37,680 bases of DNA, from positions 966 to 38,645 of the forward strand of contig NZ_AOJE01000028.1 in the NCBI RefSeq assembly GCF_000337915.1, written 5' to 3'. Source of the stretch: Halorubrum saccharovorum DSM 1137. GTDB taxonomy: Archaea > Halobacteriota > Halobacteria > Halobacteriales > Haloferacaceae. Positions 24,796-32,794 of this stretch are shown here, in pieces. The translations under genes and the position numbers were made by a program. Under the pieces are notes generated by a model, which was given only the letters and a program-made list of their open reading frames with translations, ran no database searches and was not told the origin of the DNA. Position 1 is the stretch's first letter. Each line of letters begins with the position of its first letter.

Positions 24796-25244
24796 GCGTC
24801 GCCCTCGGCCGACTCCGGCCGGGTGTACCACCACGCCCACAGCAGCAACACGCCCTGCAACGGAAGCCGCGCCCACGCCGCCGTGCGGGCGACTCCCGAG
24901 AGGCGGTCGGGAACGAGATCGGCCGCCACGTCGTCGGTCGCCATGTAGACGTTCGCGGGGAAGACGGCGACCAGCAGGGCCACTATGCCCCACGCCGACG
25001 CGCGTCGCGTCCGGTCGAACTGCACCCCGAGCCCGAGGGCGATCTCCGCGATCCCGGAGAGATACACGAGGGCGCGCGGCCGCGGAAGCCCGGGCGGAAC
25101 GACCCGCGCGAACGCCTTCGGCGCGAGGAAGTGCGCGATCCCCGCGATCACGTAGGCCGCGCTCATCGCGTACCGAAGCGGGCGCTTCCGACTGGCGAGC
25201 GGTCCGTCGCCGGGCTCGTCGCTGTCGCGTCCGTCGGCGGTCAT
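24753..25244 (-). CDS. DoxX family membrane protein
   Basis: A 163-residue protein with four hydrophobic segments (residues about 25-42, 58-74, 83-100 and 124-142). The LRYAMSAAYVIAGIAHFLAPKAFARVVPPGLPRPRALVYLSGIAEIALG stretch follows the DoxX pattern. Such proteins are small quinone- or thiol-associated membrane proteins of uncertain activity. N- and C-terminal ends are acidic and polar. The final 43 nt overlap the convergent zinc-ribbon gene. Confidence 0.82.
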   Translation of the reverse strand: MTADGRDSDEPGDGPLASRKRPLRYAMSAAYVIAGIAHFLAPKAFARVVPPGLPRPRALVYLSGIAEIALGLGVQFDRTRRASAWGIVALLVAVFPANVYMATDDVAADLVPDRLSGVARTAAWARLPLQGVLLLWAWWYTRPESAEGDAHEPGRSGDAQRRQ

Positions 25245-25346
25245 TCGCGTGGGTAGTGAGGGGCGACTAATGAGCGTTCCTCCCGAACGCAGCGACCGAT
25301 ATTTGGCCGATGCTCGCGAAGCGAACGCTCGCTGCGCTCGCGGGGA

Positions 25347-25368
25347 GGGGGACAGCTCGATCTTCAGT
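25347..25368 (-). repeat. tRNA-Phe fragment A
   Basis: These 22 bases are identical to 25552-25573 of the intact tRNA-Phe gene (the part covering variable loop and anticodon arm), on the same strand. The flanks are unrelated. Confidence 0.85.
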
Positions 25369-25401
25369 TAGCACTCACGGATGCAGTTCGCGTCGAAAAG
25401 C

Positions 25402-25424
25402 TATGCCGCCTCCCCGATTTGAAC
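25402..25424 (-). repeat. tRNA-Phe fragment B (3' end)
   Basis: These 23 bases are identical to 25529-25551, which is the 3' end of tRNA-Phe (acceptor and T-arm) plus two flanking bases. In the intact gene this piece directly abuts the piece copied as fragment A; here the order is reversed and 33 nt lie between. Confidence 0.85.
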
Positions 25425-25482
25425 TCGCCGAGACGCTCGCCCTCGCTGCGCTCGGGCTCGCGACTCGTCTGCTCAAATCGGG
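25413..25482. repeat. 10-bp inverted repeat derived from the tRNA-Phe T-arm
   Basis: CCCGATTTGA (25413-25422) is repeated in inverted form as TCAAATCGGG (25473-25482). The enclosed 50 nt include the imperfect palindrome around CTCGCTGCGCTCG. The whole can fold back as a small hairpin element. Confidence 0.6.
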
Positions 25483-25530
25483 TCGGCGTCGTTTCTTCAC
25501 CCGCTCGCTGTCGCTCACGGGTTCAGAATA

Positions 25531-25604
25531 TGCCGCCTCCCCGATTTGAACGGGGGACAGCTCGATCTTCAGTCGAGTGCTCTCCCAGTCTGAGCTAAGG
25601 CGGC
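25531..25604 (-). tRNA. tRNA-Phe (anticodon GAA)
   Basis: The minus strand folds as a 74-nt cloverleaf: acceptor GCCGCCT/AGGCGGC, D-arm GCTC...GAGC, anticodon stem CTCGA/TCGAG with loop CTGAAGA (anticodon GAA), T-arm CCCCG-TTCAAAT-CGGGG and discriminator A. A CTTTTGTC box about 27-30 nt upstream (around 25630-25638) fits a promoter. Parts of the gene are duplicated just downstream. Confidence 0.95.
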
Positions 25605-25780
25605 TCGCACTCGGACCAACGCCGATTCGAGACAAAAGGATTTCGAAAGGCGGCGACCGGATCGACGAGCTGCATCCCCGCCGTCAGCGGGGCGACACTG
25701 GAGCGATAAGACGGGAACCGGTATACCGGACTTCCCCGATCACGGCCGCGACACTCGCGGTATCGCTCGCAGCAGCAGAA

Positions 25781-25851
25781 TGGGACCGCCCGGATTCGAA
25801 CCGGGGTCACGGGCACCCAAGGCCCGGAGTATACCACTAACCCACGGTCCC
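25781..25851 (-). tRNA. tRNA-Pro (anticodon TGG)
   Basis: The minus strand folds as a 71-nt cloverleaf: acceptor GGGACCG/CGGTCCC, anticodon stem CGGGC/GCCCG with loop CTTGGGT (anticodon TGG), T-arm CCCGG-TTCGAAT-CCGGG and discriminator A. CGCTTTACC about 27 nt upstream (near 25874-25882) is a TATA-like box. Confidence 0.93.
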
Positions 25852-25940
25852 GCACCCATACGTACCCGCATGGGCCGGTAAAGCGTTTCGTTGCGCGGGC
25901 GGGTCGCGGTCGACCGCGAGCGAGCCGCGTCGACCCGCTC

Positions 25941-27995
25941 TCACTCCTCGTCGTCGCGCAGTTCGAGGTCGGCGACGATCTGGTAGGGATCGGTCCCCTT
26001 GCGGATCGCGTCGAGCATGAAGAACGCCTCGTCGGGCGCCAGGAAGTGTCTCGTGATTCCGCGACCGAGCGGCGTCGGCTCGAAGCCGTCGATGAACTCC
26101 CACTCCAGCAGCTTCCCGATCGCGTGTTTCGTCGGTACCTCGCCGATCATGCGGTCGTTGAGCCGCTTGGCCTTCTTGCCCGCGACGACGACGTTCGCCA
26201 GCGTCTCCTCGACGGCGGCGGTCTCGTCGTAGTGGGTCGCCACGTCCTCCATCTCGCCTTTGAGGAGGGTGAAGGCGACCTCGTCCTCGGTGCGGTCCAT
26301 GGAGTTGTGATAGACGCCGTCGGGCTCGACGAGGAGGTAGACGCGCCCGCGGTCGTGGTAGTCCGGACGGCCGGCCCGGCCGAGCATCTGAGAGAACTCC
26401 TGGACCGAGAGCCACTCGATCCCCATCGCCAGCGAGTCGAAGATCACCTGCGAGGCGGGGAAGTCGACCCCGGCCGCCAGCGCCGCGGTGGTGACGACCG
26501 CCGAGAGGTCCTGGTTCCCGAACTGGCGCTCGACCGTCTTCCGGCGCTTGTAGTCGAGCCCGGCGTGGTACGGCGCGGAGTCGTACCGGAGCTTCCGGCT
26601 GATCTCGTGACAGCGCCGCCGGGAGTTCGTGAAGATGATCGTCTGCCCGCGGTACCCCTTCGACGACTTCGTGTCGAACTCGCGTTTCACGAGCTTGTCC
26701 GCGATGTCGGCCTTCTCGCGGCTGTCCGCGAAGGTGACGTGGCGCTCGATGGGGACGGGCCGCTCCTCGTACTCGATCAGCGTCGCCCGGAGCTTCTCGG
26801 CGAGCCACTCGGGGTTCCCGACCGTCGCGGAGAGGTAGACGAACTGGGTGCCGTCGTACCCCGCGTGCGTCTCCATCCGATTCTCGCTGTAGTGTTTCAG
26901 CCGCGAGATGAGCCCGTCGAGCCGGTGGCCGCGCTCGCCCTCCTTCAGCGTGTGGACCTCGTCGATGACGACGGTGCCGATATCCCCGAGATCCTTGCCG
27001 GTCCGGAGCGCGTGGTCGATCCCCTCGTAGGTCCCGACGATCACGTCGGCGTTCGGGTCGAAGCGGTTGCCGTCGTCGTTCACCCGCGAGGAGCCGACCC
27101 GGATCGAGACGTTCAGCAGGTCGCCGTAGCGGTCCTCGAAGTCCTCGTGCTTCTGGTTGGCGAGCGCGACGAGCGGGACTAAGAAGAGGAGCTTCCCGTC
27201 GCCTTTCAGCGCCCGGTCGATCCCGGTCAGCTCGCCGACCAGGGTCTTCCCGGTCGCGGTCGCGCTCACGACGAGCTGGTCGTTCCCGTCCAAGAGGCCG
27301 TTCCGCACGGAGAGGCTCTGGACCGGCAGTAGCTCCTCGAACCGCCCCTGGAGGTGCGCGGAGAGGTCGGGGTGCAGGTCCAGGTCCTCGGTCCGGACGG
27401 GGGAGACGTCGTCGACGTTGGCAGAGACCTCGTCGTACTTCGTCAGGTCGGGGTCGAGCCCGCCCTGCAGGAGGTTGACGATCCGGTCTAAGTCCCCCGA
27501 CTCGTAGAGGAGCTCTTCGAGCCGCTCCTCAGCGGCGCCCGTGAACTCGCCTTTGTACGACAGCTCGCGCTCTAGCTCCCGGCGGGCGCAGTCGCGGCAG
27601 ATCAGCTCGCCGTTGTGCTCGATCGCGCTCTCGCTCGTGATGGGGCCGTACCGCCCGTCGCTCGCGCAGCGCCGGCAGGTCCGGACCGCCGTCGCCTCCA
27701 GCTGGTAGCCGTCGAGCATCTCCTTCAGCCGCGTCCGGTTCTCGGGGGCGGTCTGCTCGGAGATGCGAATTCGGCCCGCCGCACGGGCGAGGTCGACGAA
27801 CTCGTCTGGCTGGCGGGGCTGGTCCTCGCCGTCGCGAATCACGCGGAACTTCCCGGGTCGCGGGCCCGCGGAGGTCTCCTTGAGTTCGAGCCGCCCGCGG
27901 AGCACGCGGTTGCCGTCGCGGTTCGCGACGACGGTGTAGTCGCTCCGCGCCTCGTGGAGGAACAGCGTCTCGACCTCGGCCAACTGCTGTGACAC
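25941..27995 (-). CDS. DEAD/DEAH-box Ski2-like helicase with N-terminal zinc finger
   Basis: A 684-residue superfamily-2 helicase. A unique N-terminal domain of about 200 residues contains a four-cysteine zinc finger (Cys107, Cys110, Cys133, Cys136). The helicase core has Walker A SATATGKT (244-251), DEVH (345-348), YLSATVGN motif III, and motif VI in QMLGRAGRPDYHDRG. The last 120 residues form a winged-helix-like and ratchet region. The N-terminal zinc finger with a Ski2-type core resembles the archaeal ASH-Ski2 helicases reported to partner aRNase J in RNA decay; this identity is inferred. The start is GTG at 27995 with a GAAATACC box about 27 nt upstream. Confidence 0.87.
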   Translation of the reverse strand: MSQQLAEVETLFLHEARSDYTVVANRDGNRVLRGRLELKETSAGPRPGKFRVIRDGEDQPRQPDEFVDLARAAGRIRISEQTAPENRTRLKEMLDGYQLEATAVRTCRRCASDGRYGPITSESAIEHNGELICRDCARRELERELSYKGEFTGAAEERLEELLYESGDLDRIVNLLQGGLDPDLTKYDEVSANVDDVSPVRTEDLDLHPDLSAHLQGRFEELLPVQSLSVRNGLLDGNDQLVVSATATGKTLVGELTGIDRALKGDGKLLFLVPLVALANQKHEDFEDRYGDLLNVSIRVGSSRVNDDGNRFDPNADVIVGTYEGIDHALRTGKDLGDIGTVVIDEVHTLKEGERGHRLDGLISRLKHYSENRMETHAGYDGTQFVYLSATVGNPEWLAEKLRATLIEYEERPVPIERHVTFADSREKADIADKLVKREFDTKSSKGYRGQTIIFTNSRRRCHEISRKLRYDSAPYHAGLDYKRRKTVERQFGNQDLSAVVTTAALAAGVDFPASQVIFDSLAMGIEWLSVQEFSQMLGRAGRPDYHDRGRVYLLVEPDGVYHNSMDRTEDEVAFTLLKGEMEDVATHYDETAAVEETLANVVVAGKKAKRLNDRMIGEVPTKHAIGKLLEWEFIDGFEPTPLGRGITRHFLAPDEAFFMLDAIRKGTDPYQIVADLELRDDEE

Positions 27996-28135
27996 TGCGA
28001 TTTCGTACGCGATAGAGGTATTTCAGGTGTTCGGCTCGGGGACCGGTATCGGACCGTGTGCCCGCGGTGACACGGCTACGTGGTGCGATCGCGCGGAAAA
28101 AGGCCCGCCTCGAACGGGCGGACGGTCGGCGGGCG

Positions 28136-28666
28136 TTACGAGACGAGCAGCTTCTCGCCGCGGTCGACCGTGATCCGGCACGGCGGCGAGAGCTTGTTGT
28201 ACGCGCGACGGAACGCCTCCTTCACGACGGACGCCTGCTCGACGTCGCAGTACGCCGTGAAGACGATGTCGTCCTTGTTGAGCCGTGCGGCGGTCCCGAC
28301 CGGCTTGCCGAACGCCTGTCGCATCCCGTCGGAGACACGGTCCGCGCCGGCGCCGGTCGCCTGCTTGTTCTCCCGGATGACCTGGTGGGGGAACTTCCGG
28401 AGGGTCATCTTGTAGTTGCCCTCGCCGAGCTCCTTGATGAGGTGGCGGTTGGCCGAGAGGCGCGCGCTTTCGAGCGATCCGTGGCGGATCTGGAGCTCTT
28501 CCTCGACGCGGAGGCTGATCTGGACGGGGTAGTCGTCCGGCTCCGCGGAGAGGTCGCCCATGTTGTGCTGGGCGATCTTCGAGCCCGGGATGCCCGTGAT
28601 GTATTCGCGGCGGGTGTACGACGGCTTGTCGATCGTCCGATACATAGAGGCGGGTTTGTCAGACAT
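28136..28666 (-). CDS. rpl10e: 50S ribosomal protein L10e (uL16)
   Basis: A 176-residue protein with the full archaeal/eukaryotic L10e sequence: [20 protein letters not shown] at the N-terminus, [14 protein letters not shown], and the [31 protein letters not shown] loop that contacts the tRNA region of the large subunit. Length is normal. A CTTTATCG box lies about 35 nt upstream of the ATG, giving at most a short leader. It is transcribed in the same direction as the helicase but has its own promoter. Confidence 0.97.
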   Translation of the reverse strand: MSDKPASMYRTIDKPSYTRREYITGIPGSKIAQHNMGDLSAEPDDYPVQISLRVEEELQIRHGSLESARLSANRHLIKELGEGNYKMTLRKFPHQVIRENKQATGAGADRVSDGMRQAFGKPVGTAARLNKDDIVFTAYCDVEQASVVKEAFRRAYNKLSPPCRITVDRGEKLLVS

Positions 28667-28793
28667 GGCTACTTGTCCGATGTAGCCGGTGCTGCGGCGA
28701 TAAAGCCTTCGATACCACGGCGTCGTCGTCGGCTGTTCGGCGGCCGGCGCCGGCTCTCAGCCGGACCGCGGTTCGTGTTGACACCCCACCGGA

Positions 28794-29537
28794 TCACTCT
28801 TCGGGCGTCGGGTCGAGCGCGACGTGGTCGAACCCGCGCTCCGCCAGCCGCTCGGCGGCCCGATCGGTGAGCGAGGGCGCGACGAGGACGCCGCGGACGG
28901 CGGGGCTGGCTCCGTCTCCCTCTTCCCCGCCCAGTTCCTCTCGGAGCGCTCGCACGTACCGGGCCAACTGGCCGACCGCGTCCGGGCCGACCCGCCGTCG
29001 CTTCAGTTCGACGACGACCGGGGTGCCCTCGGCGTCGACGCCGAACACGTCCATCGGGCCGGCGCTGGAGGGGCGCTCAGTCTCCCTCGGCTCGAACCCC
29101 GGCTCGACGAGGTCGGGCCGTTCCAGGATTCGGGTCCGGAGATCCTCTTCGCTCCCGTGGAGGGTGAGATCGCGGCCCCCTGTGACGGCCATCGCGGAGA
29201 GCTGATGTACGTCGGAAAAGCGGACCGTCAGGGTTTCGTCGGGGTTGCTTCTGGTCGAGCGCACGCGGAGTCGTCCCTCGCGCACCGCGGCGTGGTGTTC
29301 CGACCCCGGCGGCTGCCAGTTGACCGGCTGGCGCCCCTCGTCGGTGTGCACGAGGGCGGCCCCGTCGGGCTTCAACACGAGCAGTCGATCGCCGGCGCCG
29401 AGGTCGGAGGCGGCGCGCCCCTCGTAGCTGACGGTACAGCGGCCGAACACGCTGACGAGGTCCCCGCGCTCGAAGGCGTCCTCCAGCTCCCAGAGGGCTT
29501 CGCGGTGGCTCGGGTCGTGGACGCTCGTGACTGTCAC
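28794..29537 (-). CDS. nucS: Mismatch-specific endonuclease NucS (EndoMS)
   Basis: A NucS/EndoMS homologue. The N-terminal DNA-binding beta-domain contains FERGDLVSVFGRCTVSYEGRA and the C-terminal RecB-like nuclease domain has GPMDVFGVDAEGTPVVVELKRRR with the Asp, Glu and Lys catalytic residues, followed by the QLARYV helix. The enzyme cuts both strands at mismatches and serves in non-MutS mismatch repair. The longest frame would begin with TTG at 29564, but that codon lies inside the TTTTTGAG TATA-like box; GTG at 29537 is 27 nt further and fits a leaderless start (247 residues). No typical PCNA-interacting tail is obvious; the end is DPTPEE. Confidence 0.9.
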   Translation of the reverse strand: MTVTSVHDPSHREALWELEDAFERGDLVSVFGRCTVSYEGRAASDLGAGDRLLVLKPDGAALVHTDEGRQPVNWQPPGSEHHAAVREGRLRVRSTRSNPDETLTVRFSDVHQLSAMAVTGGRDLTLHGSEEDLRTRILERPDLVEPGFEPRETERPSSAGPMDVFGVDAEGTPVVVELKRRRVGPDAVGQLARYVRALREELGGEEGDGASPAVRGVLVAPSLTDRAAERLAERGFDHVALDPTPEE

Positions 29538-29557
29538 TACTACGTGTAGGGGGTTAC

Positions 29558-29568
29558 GGCTCAAAAAG
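29558..29568 (-). promoter_or_regulatory. TATA box of nucS
   Basis: CTTTTTGAGCC on the minus strand is centred about 27 nt before the GTG at 29537. Its position decides the start codon. Confidence 0.5.
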
Positions 29569-29689
29569 GGCGCGAGGGCGATCGGTGGGGGTGATCGGTC
29601 GTACGTCGTCGCTGTCGACGGTGGTGGGCTGTACGAGACCGACGACTCTGTCGATCAGTTGTAAATCGTTGCTGCCGGCGACGCGGTGA

Positions 29690-29887
29690 AGACCTCCAAA
29701 GTCCCACCCGCCCGCAACCGTACCGCAGCCTCACGCCTCCCCAGCCTCGCGGTTCGCGCTCTGCGAGCGCTCACCGCGTCCAGCGAGAATCGGAGATTCT
29801 CTGGCAGCCGGCGGCTCCGCCGCCGGCGACCTCGCACGCGCTCCTCGTGGCCGCCGGGGGCGGCCACTCGGAGGCGCGCGCCACCGC
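29690..29887. repeat. Hairpin-rich intergenic repeat element
   Basis: The 379-nt stretch between nucS and ahcY holds no credible gene. Within it lie three strong hairpins: 29785-29801 (GAGAATC/GATTCTC), 29807-29827 (GCCGGCGGC/GCCGCCGGC) and 29847-29867 (GTGGCCGCC/GGCGGCCAC, extended by CTCC/GGAG). Its style matches abundant non-coding repeats I associate with Halorubrum genomes; the boundaries are approximate. An open frame through it (29655-29867, minus) is arginine-rich and not a likely protein. Confidence 0.55.
29783..29829 (-). repeat. Twin-hairpin interspersed repeat, copy 2
   Basis: Read on the minus strand this matches the element at 3783-3831: GTCGCCGGCGGC-gga-GCCGCCGGCTG, then CAGAGAATC-tcc-GATTCTC. 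The two stems are both perfect in each copy although the sequence of the second stem differs. Confidence 0.75.
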
Positions 29888-29896
29888 ATTTCCTGT

Positions 29897-29907
29897 TTAA
29901 AAATTAG
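29897..29907 (-). terminator. T-run terminator of ahcY
   Basis: The minus strand reads TAATTTTTAAAC about 10 nt after the ahcY stop, an AT-rich run in otherwise GC-rich DNA and the usual haloarchaeal termination signal. Confidence 0.5.
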
Positions 29908-29915
29908 ACGGGCGT

Positions 29916-31205
29916 TTATGTCCCGTGCTCCCAGCTCCCCATGTACTCGCGCTGCTCGTCGCTGAGGTCGTCGTACTCGACGCCTTCAGCGGCGAGTTTG
30001 ATGTCCGCGACCTCGCGGTCGAGCTCGTCGGGCACGTCGTGGACGCCGGGCTCGTACTCGTCACCGCGGTCGGCGAGCTCGCGGACGACGACCGCCTGCA
30101 CGCCGAAGCTCTGGTCCATCACCTCGACCGGGTGACCGAGCGAGATGGGCGCGGCGAGGTTGACGAGTCGGCCCTCGGCGATCACGTTCAGGACGCGGCC
30201 GTCGGGCATCTCGAACCCCTCGACGCCGTCGCGGACCTCGTAGCGGTCCACGGCCAGGTCGTCGAGGTCCTCCAGGTTCACCTCCACGTCGAAGTGACCG
30301 GCGTTCGCGAGGAGGACGCCGTCGTCCATCTCCTCGAAGTGCTCGCGCGTGATCACGTCGCGGTTGCCCGTCGTCGTGATGAACACGTCGCCCTTCTTCG
30401 CGGCCTCCTTCATCGGGAGCACCTCGTACCCCTCCATGTGGGCTTCGAGCGCCTTGCGGGGGTCGACCTCGCAGACGATGACGTTCGCGTTCTGGCCGGA
30501 CGCCTTCTTGGCAACGCCCTTCCCGCACTGGCCGTAGCCGCCGACGACGACGTTCTTGCCGGCCCACGAGAGGTTCGTCGTCATCGCGATGGTCGCGAGC
30601 GACGACTCGCCCGTCCCGTGGACGTTGTCGAACAGCTGTTTCATCGGCGTGTCGTTCACGGCGAAGACGGGGTAGTGGAGCTCGCCGTCGGCGTCCATCG
30701 CGCGCAGGCGGTCGACGCCGGTGGTCGTCTCCTCGGCGCCGCCGACGATGGAGTCGATCAGGTCGGGGTACTCCTCGTGGACGAGCTTCACCATGTCCAT
30801 CCCGTCGTCGACGGTGATAGTGGGCTCGTGGGCGATACAGGCGTGCATCGCGTCGTAGTACTCCTCGTCGTCGACGCCCCGGACCGCGTAGGAGGTGATC
30901 GACTCGTGGGTGTCGAGCGCGGCCGACACGTCGTCGTGCGTCGAGAGGGGGTTACACCCGGTGATCGCGACCTCGGCGCCGCCCTCGGCGAGCAGCTCGA
31001 CGAGGTTCGCCGTCTTCGCCTCGACGTGCATCGCCATCGCGATCGTCTCGCCGGCGAGCGGCTGCTCGTCGACGAACTCCTCGCGGAGCGCGTTCAGAAT
31101 CGGCATGTGCTGGAGCGCCCAGTCCATCTTCCGGCGCCCCTCCTCACGGACTGCCTCCAGGTCCGAGAGGTGCTGTGACACCGGCGAATACGCGGTTTCG
31201 CTCAT
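29916..31205 (-). CDS. ahcY: Adenosylhomocysteinase
   Basis: A 429-residue S-adenosylhomocysteine hydrolase; it cleaves SAH to adenosine and homocysteine and keeps methylation going. Substrate residues are His60 (AMHVEAKT), Asp134 (DDG), Glu158 (EETTTG), Lys189 and Asp193 (FDN); the NAD-binding loop is GGYGQCGKG (222-230). The C-terminal tail matches archaeal forms that end shortly after YMGSWEHGT. ATG at 31205 is preferred over 31223 because GGTTTAGTG lies 27 nt before it (31228-31236). The SAH/deoxyadenosine deaminase at 33776-35131 is functionally related. Confidence 0.96.
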   Translation of the reverse strand: MSETAYSPVSQHLSDLEAVREEGRRKMDWALQHMPILNALREEFVDEQPLAGETIAMAMHVEAKTANLVELLAEGGAEVAITGCNPLSTHDDVSAALDTHESITSYAVRGVDDEEYYDAMHACIAHEPTITVDDGMDMVKLVHEEYPDLIDSIVGGAEETTTGVDRLRAMDADGELHYPVFAVNDTPMKQLFDNVHGTGESSLATIAMTTNLSWAGKNVVVGGYGQCGKGVAKKASGQNANVIVCEVDPRKALEAHMEGYEVLPMKEAAKKGDVFITTTGNRDVITREHFEEMDDGVLLANAGHFDVEVNLEDLDDLAVDRYEVRDGVEGFEMPDGRVLNVIAEGRLVNLAAPISLGHPVEVMDQSFGVQAVVVRELADRGDEYEPGVHDVPDELDREVADIKLAAEGVEYDDLSDEQREYMGSWEHGT

Positions 31206-31227
31206 ACATCTCGGTTCGCTCACGGCG

Positions 31228-31236
31228 CACTAAACC
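31228..31236 (-). promoter_or_regulatory. TATA box of ahcY
   Basis: GGTTTAGTG on the minus strand centred 27 nt before the ATG at 31205; it overlaps the longer open frame, which argues against the upstream ATG at 31223. Confidence 0.55.
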
Positions 31237-31350
31237 CTGCCGACACCGAATTCACCCCGAAAAACGACGTTCCGCCGTCAGTCACCGCTCGGTTCGTTCG
31301 CGTCGTCGTCGGTCCACCCGAATCGCTGAGCGGACCGCCGCGTCGAGTCG

Positions 31351-32769
31351 TCAGTTTCCGCCGGGGCCGCCCGCGTGGTCCGGCGGGCCGCGCTCGCCGT
31401 CGTCTTCCGCGTCATCGTCTTCCGCATCGTCATCGTCTGCGTCGTCGTCTTCCGCGTCATCCTCTTCCGCGTCGTCCTCGTCTGCGTCATCGTCTTCGTC
31501 GGCGTCGTCGTCTTCCGCATCATCCTCGTCTGCGTCGTCATCTTCTACATCATCGTCTTCCGCGTCATCGTCTGCGTCGTCGTCTTCCGCGTCATCGTCG
31601 GCGTCGTCGCCGCCCGGTCCGGCGTGGTCCGGCGGGCCGCGCTCGCCGTCGTCATCGGCGTCGCTGCCGGCGTGATCGGGCGCGTTTCCGTTGCCGGGGG
31701 CGTCGCTCTCGTTCTCGGCGTCGTCGTCACCGTCCGCCTCGTCCGGACCGCCGGGGCCGCCCGCGTGCTCCGGGGCGTTGCCGGGGTTGTTCTCCGTCAC
31801 GAAGTCGGAGACCGCGGCGCCGATGCCGCCCTCGCGGTCCTCGATGTCCTCGATGAACTCCCGAACGAGCTGGCCGAACGGCTGTCCCTCGGCCTCGGCG
31901 TCCTCCTCGCCGGTGGTCAGGTCGACCGTCGTCGAGGCGCTCTCGTTCTCGTACTCGGCGGTGACGCCGATCGTCACGTCCTCCTCGGCGGCGGGCAGTT
32001 CGACTGTCCCGTTCGCGTCGGTCTCGTAGTCGCCCTCGCCGGCGTACGTGACGTTCTGCCCCTCGGCGGTCGTGACGTTCACCGAGGCGTTCGCGACCTC
32101 CTCGTCGTCGTTCGTGACGGTGACGACGGGCTCGCCGTCGGTGTCGTCGACGTCGAGCTCGAGGCCGTCGGGCGCCTCGATGTCGACCGTCTCGGAGACG
32201 CTCTCGTTCCCGTACTCGGCCGTGACGTTCACCGTCACGTCCCCCTCGGCTGCGGGCAGTTCGACCGTCCCGTTCGCGTCGGTCTCGTAGTCGCCCTCGC
32301 CGGCGTAGGAGGCGTTCTCGTCGACGGTAGTCACGTTCACCGAGGCGTTCTCGACCGCGGTGTCGTTGTCCGTGACCGTCACGACGGGTTCGCCGTCGGT
32401 GTCGTCGACGTCGAGTTCGAGGCCGTCAGGGGCTTCGAGGTCGACCGTCGTCGAGGCGGTCTCGTTCCCGGAGGCGGCCGTGACCTCGACGGTCACGCCC
32501 CCCTCGGGGGCGGGGAGTTCGACGGTGCCGTTCGCGTCGGTCTCGTACTCGCCCGCTCCCGCGTACGACTCGTTCGCGGGGTCGACGACGCTCACGTTGA
32601 CTGCGGCGTTCTCGACCGCGGTGTCGTTTTCGGTCACCGTGACCGTCGATGTCCCGTCCGCGTCTTTGTCGACGGCCACTTCGAGGTGACCGTCGGCGGC
32701 CGCGACGCCCGTCACCGCGCCGAGCGCGACGACCGCGATCAACAGCAGGCCAATCGTGCGTTTGCTCAT
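31351..32769 (-). CDS. Secreted protein with three Ig-like repeats and a hyperacidic tail
   Basis: A 472-residue exported protein. Residues 1-25 are a Sec-type signal peptide (KRTIGLLLIAVVALGAVTGVAAA). Three tandem repeats of about 85 residues follow (about 28-112, 116-198, 202-285), each with TVTV-N-T/D-, YAG-GEYETDANGTVELPA and ETASTTVDL-type strands; they look like beta-sandwich domains of the carboxypeptidase-regulatory or Ig type. There are at least 15 N-x-S/T sequons, so heavy N-glycosylation is likely. Residues about 330-472 are Asp/Glu/Ala low-complexity sequence with repeats of PDHAGGPGG and GERGPPDHAG. There is no C-terminal hydrophobic anchor. Function is unknown; surface or secreted ion-binding is possible. 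TTTTTATG lies 27 nt before the ATG. Confidence 0.75.
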   Translation of the reverse strand: MSKRTIGLLLIAVVALGAVTGVAAADGHLEVAVDKDADGTSTVTVTENDTAVENAAVNVSVVDPANESYAGAGEYETDANGTVELPAPEGGVTVEVTAASGNETASTTVDLEAPDGLELDVDDTDGEPVVTVTDNDTAVENASVNVTTVDENASYAGEGDYETDANGTVELPAAEGDVTVNVTAEYGNESVSETVDIEAPDGLELDVDDTDGEPVVTVTNDDEEVANASVNVTTAEGQNVTYAGEGDYETDANGTVELPAAEEDVTIGVTAEYENESASTTVDLTTGEEDAEAEGQPFGQLVREFIEDIEDREGGIGAAVSDFVTENNPGNAPEHAGGPGGPDEADGDDDAENESDAPGNGNAPDHAGSDADDDGERGPPDHAGPGGDDADDDAEDDDADDDAEDDDVEDDDADEDDAEDDDADEDDDADEDDAEEDDAEDDDADDDDAEDDDAEDDGERGPPDHAGGPGGN

Positions 32770-32794
32770 GTGCGTCCGGTCCGTGACGCCGTTA

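Noticed and set aside
28733..28760. GGCCGGCGCCGGC palindrome near the nucS end as a third twin-hairpin copy
   Set aside because: It lacks the spacer loop and the second GAGA-type hairpin, so it does not match the element.
29655..29867. Minus-strand 70-codon frame between nucS and ahcY
   Set aside because: Arginine-rich product covering three DNA hairpins; it is explained by a non-coding repeat.
31400..31650. Short-period DNA repeats that could suggest a CRISPR-like or satellite array
   Set aside because: They are the codons of the Asp/Glu/Ala tail of the secreted protein, in frame, with no spacers of constant length. No CRISPR array was seen anywhere in the window.
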